Shown here: piece after piece, positions 37,166 to 46,747 of the stretch | Layout of the letters: every line of letters begins with the position of its first letter | How positions within the stretch are numbered: position 1 is the first letter of the stretch | Source of the DNA: Hellea sp. | GTDB taxonomy: Bacteria > Pseudomonadota > Alphaproteobacteria > Caulobacterales > Maricaulaceae | Length of the DNA stretch: 64,000 bases | Reading direction: 5' to 3' | NCBI GenBank assembly: GCA_020631215.1 | Contig: JAHDHS010000002.1 | Coordinates: forward strand, 1-64,000 | Notes under the pieces: model-generated | What the model saw: only the letters and a program-made list of their open reading frames with translations | Told to the model about the DNA's origin: nothing | The model's database searches: none | Program-made: the position numbers and the translations under genes

Positions 37166-37245
37166 CGTAGGGCGGATTAGACCGTTAGGTCGTAATCCGC
37201 CAATTCCGCAAAACGGCAGGTTACGCTGCGCTAACCTGCCCTACG
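37166..37245. repeat. 80-base double-hairpin dispersed repeat
   Basis: CGTAGGGCGGATTA opens and TAACCTGCCCTACG closes the element, near-perfect inverted ends. Inside, GGCGGATTA pairs with TAATCCGCC and GGCAGGTTA with TAACCTGCC, giving two hairpins. This form is a widespread bacterial intergenic repeat, probably a non-autonomous mobile element. It begins five bases after the end of the copy B region. Confidence 0.72.
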
Positions 37246-37285
37246 GATATCGGCGCAAAGCGCCTCCTCCGGGATGGCTTACCTT

Positions 37286-37311
37286 TTAATATGGCCGCTT
37301 AATATGGCCGC
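37286..37311. repeat. 13-base tandem duplication
   Basis: TTAATATGGCCGC occurs twice in direct succession (37286-37298, 37299-37311), each with a GGCC core. About 90 bases before the start of the YghU-type gene. Confidence 0.7.
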
Positions 37312-37401
37312 AGCATCAACATTTGCGATTAGCGCCTCACAAATCTGTCACTACCCCCGCCCGTAAAAACCCGTTAGACGTCTCCAAAACAGGAGAGAAT
37401 T

Positions 37402-38259
37402 ATGGCTCAAGAGCTTTCAGATTATACCCCGCCTAAAGTCTGGGAATGGGATGGCGGCGCGGATGGGAATAAATTTGCCAGTATCAACCGCCCCACCGCC
37501 GGTGCGCGCGAAGAAAAAGACCTGCCTGTCGGGAAACATCCCTTACAGCTATATTCCCTCGGCACGCCTAATGGCGTCAAAGTCACAATCATGCTTGAAG
37601 AGCTTTTAGCCGCAGGTCACACAGGCGCGGAATATGATGCCTGGCTGATTAATATTATGGATGGCGATCAATTTGGCAGCGGTTTTGTGGCCGCCAACCC
37701 CAATTCCAAGATCCCGGCTTTGATGGACCATAGCGTAAAAGGCGGGCCGCAGCGGGTTTTTGAAAGCGGGGCGATCCTGTTTTATCTGGCGGAGAAATTT
37801 GATGCCTTTCTGCCGAAAGACAATGCCGCCCGGGCGGCGACGATGTCATGGCTGATGTGGCAAATGGGCAGCGCGCCCTATCTGGGCGGAGGGTTTGGTC
37901 ATTTCTATGCCTATGCACCGGTCAAGATCGAATATGCGATTAACCGCTTTGCCATGGAGGTGAAGCGTGAAATGGATGTGCTGGATAAGCAGCTGGCGGA
38001 GCATGAGTTTATTGCCGGGGACGAATTGACGATTGCCGATTTTGCGATTTACCCATGGTATGGCGGTCTGGCGCGCGGGCTGCTTTATGACGCTAAAGAG
38101 TTTTTACAGGTCGAATCCTATGAGCATGTCGGTCGTTGGGCTAAGCAGCTTTCCGAGCGTAAAGCTTTCCAGCGCGGGCAAGTTGTCAACCGGCCCTGGG
38201 ACGAAGAAAAAGGCCTAAAAGAACGGCATGATGCCTCTGATTTTGACGGGAAGGTTTAA
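37402..38259 (+). CDS. yghU: YghU-type glutathione S-transferase / disulfide-bond oxidoreductase
   Basis: 285 aa, preceded by AGGAGAG. The N-terminal extension and thioredoxin-like domain read KVWEWDGG, then NRPTAGAREEKDLPVGKHPLQLYSLGTPNGVKV, then NPNSKIPAL, closely following E. coli YghU. The C-terminal helical GST domain spans about 135-270. YghU uses two glutathiones as a disulfide reductase and has some peroxidase activity. Cytoplasmic. Its stop overlaps the opposing desaturase-like gene by four bases. Confidence 0.9.
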   Translation: MAQELSDYTPPKVWEWDGGADGNKFASINRPTAGAREEKDLPVGKHPLQLYSLGTPNGVKVTIMLEELLAAGHTGAEYDAWLINIMDGDQFGSGFVAANPNSKIPALMDHSVKGGPQRVFESGAILFYLAEKFDAFLPKDNAARAATMSWLMWQMGSAPYLGGGFGHFYAYAPVKIEYAINRFAMEVKREMDVLDKQLAEHEFIAGDELTIADFAIYPWYGGLARGLLYDAKEFLQVESYEHVGRWAKQLSERKAFQRGQVVNRPWDEEKGLKERHDASDFDGKV

Positions 38260-39080
38260 GGCGGGTCAGCCGGTTTTTTGATCGCTTTAAACGGCAAGAG
38301 GAGCGACCATAAGAGTGAAGACGGTTCACGGGATTGATACTCAGGCAGGCCGATGACCATGGCCTCATGTCCGGCTTTGGGCTGGGCGCGGTAAGTGCCA
38401 AAGAGGTGATCCCACAGGCTGATGCTGAAGCCGAAATTACTGTGGGTTTCCTCGGGACGGACGGAGTGGTGAACCCGGTGCATATCTGGCGTGACGATGA
38501 ATTTTCGAAGAACATGATCGATGACTTTAGGCAAGCGAAGATTGGCATGGTTGAACATGGCGCAGCCATTTAGGATAATCTCAAATAAAATCACGGCTAA
38601 GACGGGCGCGCCCAACATCATCACAAGGGCGATTTTATAAATCATGGAGAGGAGAATTTCTAACGGATGAAAGCGGCTGCCCGTTGTTACATCGATATCC
38701 CGGTCTGTGTGATGCACTTTATGTAGCCGCCACAAGATGGGGATTTTATGCGTTGCCACATGCTGCCAATACAAAGCCAGGTCCAGCAGGATCATGGCCA
38801 GAGTAACTTCCAGCCAAGCGGGCAGGGCGGTCTGATAAAACAGGCCCCAGCCCCGGCTTTGGGCATAAATCGCAGCCCCGGCGGCCAGGACGGGTAAGGC
38901 GAGACGGAGCGTGACTGTGTCGATGATGACGAGGGAGAGATTGGCCAACCAGCGGCGGGGCCTGGGTTGAGACCGGGCTTTGCGGGGAAAGATTGCCTCG
39001 GCCACTATGAGCAACAACAGAGCTGCGGCAAATATGCCAAGGCGTAGCGCGGTCTCATGGGTCAGGATAAACTCGCTCAT
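38256..39080 (-). CDS. Sterol desaturase / fatty acid hydroxylase family membrane protein
   Basis: 274 aa with about four membrane segments (near 10-28, 45-68, 80-100, 155-172). The di-iron His boxes of the superfamily are present: HVATH (about 108-112), HKVHHTD (about 120-126), a further His in FNHANLRLP, and HRVHHS (about 209-214), then THSNFG. It would hydroxylate or desaturate a lipid or terpenoid at the membrane using O2. Carotenoid or hopanoid-like lipid is possible given crtB in the window, but the substrate cannot be read. Convergent with yghU. Confidence 0.85.
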   Translation of the reverse strand: MSEFILTHETALRLGIFAAALLLLIVAEAIFPRKARSQPRPRRWLANLSLVIIDTVTLRLALPVLAAGAAIYAQSRGWGLFYQTALPAWLEVTLAMILLDLALYWQHVATHKIPILWRLHKVHHTDRDIDVTTGSRFHPLEILLSMIYKIALVMMLGAPVLAVILFEIILNGCAMFNHANLRLPKVIDHVLRKFIVTPDMHRVHHSVRPEETHSNFGFSISLWDHLFGTYRAQPKAGHEAMVIGLPEYQSREPSSLLWSLLLPFKAIKKPADPP

Positions 39081-39179
39081 AAGCGCTTATCGACGAAACG
39101 GATCAAAGCCGCAATCAGTATCAGGACACGATCGCGTGACATATCTTGCGGGCCGGTCAGACTTTGATAAAGTGAAATA

Positions 39180-39986
39180 ATGTTACCAATAGACCGTTTA
39201 ATCACACACCGCTTTCGGGGATTTGCCCCGCAAGAAAATACGCTGGCAGGGCTTCAGGCGGCACTGGATTTTGGGACGCAATATCTAGAATTTGATATCC
39301 GCGTCGCCAAATGCGGCACGCCCATGATTTATCATGATGCTTATGCCGGGGACGCGAAAGGTCGCGTTCATTTTTTATGTGATGTCATGGCGGATGATTT
39401 TGCAGCGCTTGGCGGAACCTTCTCGCATATGCCAAGCGCGGAGGCCTTGTTTGAAATGGCCGGGCGGCATGACAATAAGACGGCGAAGCTACTCGTCGAT
39501 ATCAAAGATGCCGGGTTTGAAACTGAGATCGTCTCATTGGTTCATTTACATGGTCTTCAGGATCGGGTGGTCTATGTGTCCTGGGTGCCGGAGGCTTTAT
39601 ATGCCATTCATGAGATGAGCCCGGAGGCGGAGCTGTGTTTGTCTCATTGGTGCCAAAAGCCAAACAATATGATCCGGGCGAAGCATAAAGTCTTCGAGGC
39701 GAAGTCCGGTCATATACCGAAATCCGGCCGCGGCTATATTCACGGTGAGACGTCGGGTTGGTTTGTGGACGGGCCTCTGAAAGGACGGATGCGGGAGATT
39801 GTCAGTTCGGTTTGTGTGCCGCAGGACATGGCCACAGCCGGGCTCGTGGCTGATTACCATGCCAGCGGAATTCAGGTCAGCACGTTTTCCTATATCGTTT
39901 GGGATCATATCATGGATCACGATGACAGTATGAAAATCGATCTTTACTTCATTGACGACAAGCGCGTCTTTGACCGGCTTCATTAG
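39180..39986 (+). CDS. Glycerophosphodiester phosphodiesterase-like protein
   Basis: 268 aa TIM-barrel protein of the GDPD family, without a signal peptide. The N-terminal motif reads HRFRGFAPQENTLAG where the family usually has HRG..., so two residues separate HR from the Gly; downstream EFDIR (about 38-42) and YHDAY keep the metal-binding Glu, Asp and HD positions. A later PKSGRGYIHGE loop is unlike classic UgpQ. It probably cleaves a glycerophosphodiester or similar phosphodiester in the cytoplasm, but the altered first motif makes activity uncertain. A methyltransferase gene follows on the same strand 61 bases on. Confidence 0.75.
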   Translation: MLPIDRLITHRFRGFAPQENTLAGLQAALDFGTQYLEFDIRVAKCGTPMIYHDAYAGDAKGRVHFLCDVMADDFAALGGTFSHMPSAEALFEMAGRHDNKTAKLLVDIKDAGFETEIVSLVHLHGLQDRVVYVSWVPEALYAIHEMSPEAELCLSHWCQKPNNMIRAKHKVFEAKSGHIPKSGRGYIHGETSGWFVDGPLKGRMREIVSSVCVPQDMATAGLVADYHASGIQVSTFSYIVWDHIMDHDDSMKIDLYFIDDKRVFDRLH

Positions 39987-40047
39987 CGTCAGCGGACTTT
40001 AACATAAGCTATAATCGAGTCATATCGCCCTTGGGAGAGATGGGACC

Positions 40048-40686
40048 ATGCCGCATAGCCGCAATGAAATATTAGAAAAAGTCTATTCGGCGCAAACGGA
40101 TCATGAGCGGCGTGATGCCTATGACAAATGGGCGGATAGCTATGACAGGGATGTCACCGGGTTTGGTATACAGCTGCCTTATGTAAGCGCGGCGGTCTTT
40201 GCCCGGCATGTTCCGTTGGGAACCGAACCCGTCTTAGACGCCGCTTGCGGCACAGGTATGCATACGCTTCCATTAGCGTTGATGGGTTATACAGGCTTTC
40301 ACGGGATCGATATCTCTGCGGCTATGTTGGCACAGGCGGAAGCCAAACAAATCTATGATGATCTGAGCCCGATGGCTTTAGGTCGACCCCTAAACTTGCC
40401 GGACAATCATTTTGAGGTGACCTATTGTATTGGCGCGCTCGCCCATGGCCATGCCCCGCCAGAAAGTTTGGATGAGCTTATTAGGGTAACAAAACCGGAC
40501 GGGTTGATCATCTGGTCGACCCATGCCCATAGAAATGAGCGCACAAAGGTTTTTCATGACTATCGGCAGAGCTTGTCAAAGGCTGGTTCATGGGAGCCGG
40601 TCTTTGAGACAGAGTCCTTTATTTCCATGCCCGATGGTGATCCGGGTATTCAGCATGCGATCTATGTCCATCGCGTGATTTCATAG
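40048..40686 (+). CDS. Class I SAM-dependent methyltransferase
   Basis: 212 aa. The SAM-binding motif I is VLDAACGTGMHTLPLA (about 63-78), followed by HGIDISAAML (acidic end of strand 2) and LPDNHFEVTYCIGALAH. An N-terminal cap contains YDKWADSYDRD, which is typical of small-molecule methyltransferases acting on amines, quinones or tetrapyrroles. The acceptor is unknown. It lies between the GDPD-like gene and metY on the same strand. Confidence 0.82.
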   Translation: MPHSRNEILEKVYSAQTDHERRDAYDKWADSYDRDVTGFGIQLPYVSAAVFARHVPLGTEPVLDAACGTGMHTLPLALMGYTGFHGIDISAAMLAQAEAKQIYDDLSPMALGRPLNLPDNHFEVTYCIGALAHGHAPPESLDELIRVTKPDGLIIWSTHAHRNERTKVFHDYRQSLSKAGSWEPVFETESFISMPDGDPGIQHAIYVHRVIS

Positions 40687-40729
40687 TTTTAGACATTGGA
40701 TTTTCTCACATTAAATTTTAAAGACCCTC

Positions 40730-42019
40730 ATGACCAAATCTTCCTATTTCAAACCTGCCACCATCGCGCTACATACGGGCTATACGCCAGAGAGTGATCA
40801 TGGTGCGCGGGCCGTGCCTATATACCAAACAACGTCCTATGCGTTTGATTCTGTCGAAGGGGCATCGTCTTTGTTTAATGTCGAGCAAGGCGGGCATATA
40901 TATTCGCGTATCTCCAACCCAACCGTTGCAGTGTTGGAACAGCGTCTTGCCGCACTCGAAGGCGGAACGGGCGCGATCTGCACGGCGTCAGGCATGTCAG
41001 CATTATTTGCGACATTTATCACGCTGTGTTCTGCCGGAGATCACATCGTCAGTTCGGAACAAATCTATGGGTCGACGGCGACGACATTGCGCTATACTTT
41101 GAAACGCTTTGGTATCACGACTGACTTCGTTGATATCAATGATCCCAAGGCGCTGAAAGCCGCGATCAAACCCAATACGAAATTGGTTTTTTGTGAGTCG
41201 ATCTCAAACCCCGGTATGCAGGTGTCTAACCTGCCGGAGATATCGAAGATTGCCAATGAGGCGGGCGTTCCGGTCGTTGTTGACGCAACCTTTGCCACGC
41301 CGGCCCTTAACCGCCCGATTGAGCATGGCGCGAATATCGTCGTGCATTCCATCACCAAATGGATTGGCGGTCATGGCGCGGCGATTGGCGGCTGTATCGT
41401 TGATGGAGGAAACTTCAATTGGGGGAATGGCAAATTCCCTGAAATGACCGAGCCTTACGCCCCGTTTCATGGTATGAAATTTTGGGAAGAATTTGGCCCG
41501 ACAGCCTTCGTCATGAAAATCCGAAGTGAGGCTATGCGAGACCTCGGCGCGGCACTATCGCCGCATAATGCGTTTCTAATCTTACAAGGGGTGGAAACTT
41601 TAAACTTGCGTATGCAGAAACACGTTTCCAATACGGCGACCTTAAGAGACTGGCTGGCGCAGCAAGACGGCGTGACATGGGTGCGCCATCCTGAAGATGA
41701 CGCAAAACCATTCGTTGCGGAAATGTTCCCGGACGGGGCCGGCTCTATGCTTTGCTTTGGGGTCGCAGGCGGACGAGAGGGCGGCGCAGCCTTTATCAAA
41801 ACGGTAAGCCTTGCCAGCCATTTGGCCAATGTCGGAGACAGCCGGACGCTGGTTCTGCACCCCGGCAGCACTACCCATTCACGCTTGACAAAAACTGATA
41901 TGGAAGCCGCAGGCATCAATGAAGATCTGATCCGGGTTTCTGTCGGGCTGGAAGACATCAAAGATATACAGGCGGATTTTGCCAAAGGCCTAAAAGCCGC
42001 AATACGGGCAGCAGGATAA
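40730..42019 (+). CDS. metY: O-acetylhomoserine sulfhydrylase family enzyme (Cys/Met metabolism PLP enzyme)
   Basis: 429 aa. The PLP-binding Lys is in [13 protein letters not shown]. The opening [27 protein letters not shown] and the long insert before [19 protein letters not shown] are typical of MetY. It makes homocysteine (or methionine from methanethiol) from O-acetylhomoserine. Its stop overlaps the start of the next gene by one base (TAATG), tying it to the catabolic operon downstream, so it could capture a sulfur or methylthiol product there; this is inference. No SAM riboswitch is visible in the 43-base gap before it. Confidence 0.9.
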   Translation: MTKSSYFKPATIALHTGYTPESDHGARAVPIYQTTSYAFDSVEGASSLFNVEQGGHIYSRISNPTVAVLEQRLAALEGGTGAICTASGMSALFATFITLCSAGDHIVSSEQIYGSTATTLRYTLKRFGITTDFVDINDPKALKAAIKPNTKLVFCESISNPGMQVSNLPEISKIANEAGVPVVVDATFATPALNRPIEHGANIVVHSITKWIGGHGAAIGGCIVDGGNFNWGNGKFPEMTEPYAPFHGMKFWEEFGPTAFVMKIRSEAMRDLGAALSPHNAFLILQGVETLNLRMQKHVSNTATLRDWLAQQDGVTWVRHPEDDAKPFVAEMFPDGAGSMLCFGVAGGREGGAAFIKTVSLASHLANVGDSRTLVLHPGSTTHSRLTKTDMEAAGINEDLIRVSVGLEDIKDIQADFAKGLKAAIRAAG

Positions 42020-42825
42020 TGGAACTGACGATCAACAATGCACCGGTCTATGTGGCCACGGGCGGCAAAGACTTTAATCCGAAACTGCCGACAGTGCTAT
42101 TTCTACATGGCAGCGGCGGGGATCACCGAACATGGGCACTGCAAACGCGCTGGTTTGCCTATCATGGCTATTCTGTCCTGGCGCCGGATTTGCCGGGCCA
42201 TAGTTTGTCCGGAGGCGAGGCCTTTACCTCAATCGAGCAAAGCGGGCCATGGCTCTCAGACTTTATGGAAGCAGTCGGGGTGAAATCCGCTCATGTCGTG
42301 GGCCATAGCCAAGGTTTCCTATCAGCGCTTGAACTCGCCAGGACAGCGCCAGAAAAATTGATGTCCATCACGGCGATTGGTACGGCGGCAGCTATTCCGG
42401 TCAATCAGGCTTTGATTGATACTGCGAAGGCCAATTCAGATAAGGCGGCACAGATGATGTGTAATTGGGGGTTTGGCCCGGACGCGCATTTGGGCAATAG
42501 CTCTGTGCCGGGCATGCAGCCCATCGCCATATCCCGCGCCATCATGAGCCGCAATCCATTGGCCGCGGATTTACAAGCTTGCGCAGATTATAAAGGCGGG
42601 GCCGATGTGGTCGCATCTTTAAGCGTACCAGCACATTGTATTCTCGCAAGCGCTGACAAAATGACACCCGTAAAAGCCGGTATGGCCTTGGCGGAAAGTC
42701 TGGGCGTTACGCCAACTATCATTAAAGGCTATGGCCACATGTTACCCTTAGAGGCCCCGAAACAAACCCTGACCGCTTTGCGGGCATTTATCGAGATGGT
42801 TCAAACGAAGAGAGCAGCCGCATGA
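42019..42825 (+). CDS. Alpha/beta-fold hydrolase
   Basis: 268 aa. Oxyanion region LHGSGGDHRTWA (about 29-40), nucleophile elbow GHSQG with Ser97, acid candidate in CILASADKMTPVKAG, and His in GYGHMLPLEAP. It is a serine esterase, thioesterase or lactonase of the general alpha/beta-hydrolase family; specificity is not visible. Start overlaps the metY stop by one base and its stop overlaps the next gene by four (ATGA), so it is made together with a beta-oxidation set and may hydrolyse a CoA thioester or ester intermediate. Confidence 0.82.
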   Translation: MELTINNAPVYVATGGKDFNPKLPTVLFLHGSGGDHRTWALQTRWFAYHGYSVLAPDLPGHSLSGGEAFTSIEQSGPWLSDFMEAVGVKSAHVVGHSQGFLSALELARTAPEKLMSITAIGTAAAIPVNQALIDTAKANSDKAAQMMCNWGFGPDAHLGNSSVPGMQPIAISRAIMSRNPLAADLQACADYKGGADVVASLSVPAHCILASADKMTPVKAGMALAESLGVTPTIIKGYGHMLPLEAPKQTLTALRAFIEMVQTKRAAA

Positions 42826-45110
42826 GCATTAAAAGAGTTGCCGTTATTGGCGCAGGTACTATGGGCGCTGGCATAGCCGGGCAGGCCGCCAATGCTGGCT
42901 GCGATGTCTTATTGCTAGACCTGCCAAGTGAGGGTCCGGATGTGGACGCATTGGCGCAAAAGGGATTGGACCGGATTTCCAACCCCGGCAATCCCGGTAT
43001 CCTATCACTGGATATTGCAGATCGGATCACAGTCGGCAATATCCGGGATGATTTTGATAAGCTGTCTGATTGCGACTGGGTTGCGGAGGCTATTTTAGAA
43101 CGGCTTGATTTAAAGAAAGACCTCTACAAGAAATTGGATTCTGTCTGCAAAGACGATGCAATTATTTCATCCAATACCTCGACGATCCCGATTAAATTAT
43201 TGGTCGAGGATATGCCTCTGGAATTCCGTAAACGTTTCGCCATTACGCATTTCTTTAATCCGGTTCGGTTTATGCCATTGCTGGAACTTGTCGCGGGTGA
43301 TGATACGGATCCGGATATCATGAACCTGCTTCACCGCTTTTGTGATGAGCAGCTGGGTAAGGGCGTCGTGGTGTGCCGGGACACGCCCGGATTTTTGGGT
43401 AACCGCGTCGGTTGCTACGCCATCCAAGCGGCCCTTCACACGGCCAATGATATGGGCTTGAGCCCGCAGGAAGCAGACGCAATTTTTGGCCGTCCGATGG
43501 GAATCCCGAAGACGGGTGTATTTGGCCTTTATGATTTAATTGGCATTGATCTGATGTCCGACGTGGCCAGTAGTTTGGTGTCTATATTGCCGGATGGGGA
43601 TGCGTTTCATGAGGTAGGCACCAAATTGGCCCTCATGGAAAATATGATAGCCAATGGACAAAAAGGCCGAAAAACGGGTGCTGGTTTTTACCGAATTCAT
43701 GATGGCGGGAAAGAGGTTATAAATCTTGAAACGGGCGAATATGAGCCCGTCCAAAACCTTCAAATTCCTGTGGTCCTGAAAGCCGAGAAGGAGGGCATTA
43801 TCCATGTCCTCGAAGATAAGACGAAATATGGGGACTATGCTTGGAAAGTCATGTCCAATGTCCTGTCTTATGCGGCGTCGCTCGTGCCCGAAGTCGGGGA
43901 CAATCCAGTTGCGATAGATGACGCTATGAAGATGGGCTATAATTGGATCAAAGGCCCGTTTGAGCTAATCGACGAGATTGGCGCAGATTATCTAATCGGG
44001 CGGTTGGAATCAGAGCAACGTCCTATCCCGGAATATCTGCGGCAGGCTGCAGGTTCATCTTTCTATAATGGCTTAAAGGTGTCTGTCTTTGGTGGTGGTT
44101 GGCAGGCTATACAGCGCCCAGACGGCACCTTACGATTTAATGATCGAAAGAAAGAATTATCCGCATCAGAGTCCAATTCGGAGGCCAGTTGGTATGATGT
44201 CGAGGGTGTGGCAGTAGTCGAATTTCACTCCAAGGCAAATGCGCTTGGTGCGGGCTCCATGCAGATATTGGAAGCGGCTTTAAGAGCTGTCAAATCAAAT
44301 AAGATGCGCGGTTTGATTGTTCATAATGATGCGCAGCATTTTTCATGCGGGGTGAATTTAAATGCCGTTCGGGCGTTTTTCGAAGCCGGGGACTGGGACG
44401 GTTTGGATGCATTTTTGAATCATTTCCAGCAGACTGTGCACAGCATGGCTTCCGCCGAGTTTCCAGTGGTCGTCGCGCCAGTGGGTTTATCTCTAGGCGG
44501 GGGCTTTGAGGTGGTCTTACATGGCAAGCATGTGATTTGCCATGCGAATTCTAATATGGGTCTGGTCGAGTCCGGTGTCGGGGTCATCCCGGCGGGCGGA
44601 GGCTGTAAAGAAACGCTTTACCGATGGATCGAGAAAAAAGATGGAGACGTCACGGCTGCGGCCTGGGAAGCCTTTATGTCGCTGGGCTATGGCAAGACGG
44701 CCAGCTCTCCGCTTTTAGCACGCGATTTAGCCATGTTACGTCCGAATGATCGGTTTGAGAACAACCGGGATCGTTTATTTTCAGAAGCCATGGTGGCCAT
44801 TGCTGAAGGCTCTGAGCAAATGTCATTTACACGCGATCCTATCGCCATGGCAGGCCGCGAAGAATATCGTAAAATGATTGCCTGGGCTGAGGACATGCAG
44901 TCAAAAGGCAAGCTCTACCCCCATGATGTCTTTGTTTCGACTCAGATTGCTGAGATCGTAACGGGCGGCGATATTGACCCCGGGACCGAGTGGAGTGAAC
45001 AGGATTTGTATGATGCGGAACGGCGTGCCTTTTTGCGTTTGGTGAAAACAGAGGCGACGCAAGAGCGTATCCGCACGCTACTGGATGACGGGAAAGCTGT
45101 GAGGAACTAA
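42822..45110 (+). CDS. FadN-like 3-hydroxyacyl-CoA dehydrogenase / enoyl-CoA hydratase fusion
   Basis: 762 aa. The N-terminal NAD domain (about 3-190) opens VAVIGAGTMGAGIAGQAA. The 3HCDH C-terminal domain follows (about 195-410), with a CRDTPGFLGNRV link. A crotonase domain comes last (about 455-680), containing HFSCGVNLNAV and SLGGGFEVVLHGKHV. This order (dehydrogenase first, hydratase second) matches Bacillus FadN and is the reverse of E. coli FadB. In the crotonase part an acidic Glu lies in GLVESGVGVIPAGGG. It should oxidise and hydrate acyl-CoA intermediates. A carnitine-like beta-hydroxy substrate is also conceivable. Overlaps its neighbours by four and one bases. Confidence 0.88.
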   Translation: MSIKRVAVIGAGTMGAGIAGQAANAGCDVLLLDLPSEGPDVDALAQKGLDRISNPGNPGILSLDIADRITVGNIRDDFDKLSDCDWVAEAILERLDLKKDLYKKLDSVCKDDAIISSNTSTIPIKLLVEDMPLEFRKRFAITHFFNPVRFMPLLELVAGDDTDPDIMNLLHRFCDEQLGKGVVVCRDTPGFLGNRVGCYAIQAALHTANDMGLSPQEADAIFGRPMGIPKTGVFGLYDLIGIDLMSDVASSLVSILPDGDAFHEVGTKLALMENMIANGQKGRKTGAGFYRIHDGGKEVINLETGEYEPVQNLQIPVVLKAEKEGIIHVLEDKTKYGDYAWKVMSNVLSYAASLVPEVGDNPVAIDDAMKMGYNWIKGPFELIDEIGADYLIGRLESEQRPIPEYLRQAAGSSFYNGLKVSVFGGGWQAIQRPDGTLRFNDRKKELSASESNSEASWYDVEGVAVVEFHSKANALGAGSMQILEAALRAVKSNKMRGLIVHNDAQHFSCGVNLNAVRAFFEAGDWDGLDAFLNHFQQTVHSMASAEFPVVVAPVGLSLGGGFEVVLHGKHVICHANSNMGLVESGVGVIPAGGGCKETLYRWIEKKDGDVTAAAWEAFMSLGYGKTASSPLLARDLAMLRPNDRFENNRDRLFSEAMVAIAEGSEQMSFTRDPIAMAGREEYRKMIAWAEDMQSKGKLYPHDVFVSTQIAEIVTGGDIDPGTEWSEQDLYDAERRAFLRLVKTEATQERIRTLLDDGKAVRN

Positions 45111-46735
45111 TGACGGTAGCATATGATCAACTTCCGAAAACCGACGCAAATTACGTTCCCTTATCGGTCGCGAGCTTTCTAGATCGAGCGGCCAATATCT
45201 ATCCGCATCGCGAAGCGCTGGTCTATGAAGATCGTAAGTATAATTGGTCAGAGGTTAGAGGGCGATGCCGTCAACTCGCATCGGCCCTGAATGCGCGCGG
45301 CCTAGGAAAGAATGATACGGTATCGGTGTTGCTGCACAACACATCTGAGATGTTTGAATGTCAGTTTGCCGTGCCAATGGCGGGCTGCGTCCTTAACTCG
45401 ATAAATACCCGTCTGGATGCTGATACAATCGCCTATATTATTGATCATGGCGAAAGCCGGTTGATGATTGTTGATCGTGAACTTTATCCCGTCGCCGTCG
45501 CTGCGCTTGAAATTAGCGAGTTGAACCCGGATGTAATCATTGTCGATGACAGTTACGCTGATACTAAGCCGGATGTGCCTGCGAATGTTCTGACCTATGA
45601 AGCTTTTATCGCGGATCAAAGCCCTGATTATGAGCCGGAGCCCTTAAAAGATGAGTGGCAGGCCATGGCGCTGAATTACACATCCGGGACAACAGGCCGA
45701 CCCAAAGGCGTGGTTTACCACCACCGCGGGGCTTATCTGATGGCGATGGGAACGGTGGCCAGCTGGGCTTTGCCCATGCATCCGCGTTACCTTTACACGG
45801 TGCCGATGTTTCACTGTAATGGCTGGGGCCATGCCTGGACGATGACCCTGATGGCGGGCACAATTATTTGTCTACGCCATTTCTCCGCTGAGAAATTTTT
45901 TGAACAGGCCGGCCTGCACAATATAACTCATTTTGGCGGAGCTCCGATCATTATGAATATGCTCGCCAATGCACCGGATGCGGTTAAACCTGATTTTGAT
46001 CATACCGTCAAAGCGATGACGGCTGGTGCGCCGCCGCCTGCCAGCGTGCTCGAAGCCATGGCCAATATGGGATATGAAATCATGCATGTTTACGGCCTGA
46101 CCGAGACTTATGGCCATGTCTTACAAGCTGCTCCGCAAGAAAGCTGGGCAGCGGAATCGATTTCGAGGCAAGCCGAGCTTAATGCGCGTCAGGGCGTTGT
46201 TTTTACAAATCTGGAAGAGGCAAAGGTCATAGGAGAGGATGGTCAGCCTGTCCCGCATGACGGAGAGAGCATGGGAGAAATTGTCATGCGCGGCAATGTC
46301 GTCATGAAAGGCTATCTGAAAGACATGGCAGCCACGGACGCAGCATTCAAAGATGGATGGTTCCAGTCGGGCGATCTAGGTGTGGTCTATCCGGATAGCT
46401 ATATCCAGCTCAAAGACCGGGCGAAGGACATCATAATTTCAGGCGGTGAAAATATCTCCTCGGTTGAAGTCGAGAACACACTTTACAAACATGACGCGGT
46501 CGGCGAGGCGGCGGTCGTCGCCATGCCGGATGAGAAATGGGGCGAAGTGCCTTGCGCCTTTGTCGAGCTTAAAGGCGAAGCGACAGAGGACGAGCTGATC
46601 CATTTCTGCACCGAGAATATGGCACGGTTCAAGCGGCCGAAAAAAATTGTCTTCGGGGAATTGCCTAAAACGGCCACGGGCAAAATTCAGAAAAAGGTCC
46701 TACGCGAACAGGCCAAAGAGCTGGGCTCAGATTGA
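45110..46735 (+). CDS. Acyl-CoA synthetase (AMP-forming ligase)
   Basis: 541 aa. ANL-superfamily motifs: P-loop YTSGTTGRPKGV (about 188-199), MHVYGLTETYG (A5), FQSGDLGVVYPD (A7), the hinge KDRAKDIIISGGENIS (A8), and the C-terminal catalytic Lys in TATGKIQKK (A10). It activates a carboxylic acid to its CoA thioester via an acyl-AMP. It resembles medium-chain or DmdB-type ligases; the acid is not known. It begins within the stop of the FadN-like gene and lies in an operon with two hydratase activities, so it probably starts CoA-dependent breakdown of the substrate side chain. Confidence 0.9.
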   Translation: MTVAYDQLPKTDANYVPLSVASFLDRAANIYPHREALVYEDRKYNWSEVRGRCRQLASALNARGLGKNDTVSVLLHNTSEMFECQFAVPMAGCVLNSINTRLDADTIAYIIDHGESRLMIVDRELYPVAVAALEISELNPDVIIVDDSYADTKPDVPANVLTYEAFIADQSPDYEPEPLKDEWQAMALNYTSGTTGRPKGVVYHHRGAYLMAMGTVASWALPMHPRYLYTVPMFHCNGWGHAWTMTLMAGTIICLRHFSAEKFFEQAGLHNITHFGGAPIIMNMLANAPDAVKPDFDHTVKAMTAGAPPPASVLEAMANMGYEIMHVYGLTETYGHVLQAAPQESWAAESISRQAELNARQGVVFTNLEEAKVIGEDGQPVPHDGESMGEIVMRGNVVMKGYLKDMAATDAAFKDGWFQSGDLGVVYPDSYIQLKDRAKDIIISGGENISSVEVENTLYKHDAVGEAAVVAMPDEKWGEVPCAFVELKGEATEDELIHFCTENMARFKRPKKIVFGELPKTATGKIQKKVLREQAKELGSD

Positions 46736-46747
46736 TAGGATATAGAC

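Larger units (their letters stand above)
36455..37401. other. 947-base non-coding, repeat-rich region before the YghU-type gene
   Basis: No gene is supported. It contains an inverted pair of short REP-like palindromes, a 21-base tandem repeat, copy B of the group II-like repeat, an 80-base double palindrome and a 13-base tandem repeat, almost end to end. It looks like a hot spot for insertion of small repeats. The promoter of the gene at 37402 should be at its right end. Confidence 0.7.

Noticed and set aside
40687-40729. SAM riboswitch before metY
   Set aside because: Only 43 AT-rich bases separate metY from the previous gene, with no pseudoknot-forming segments.
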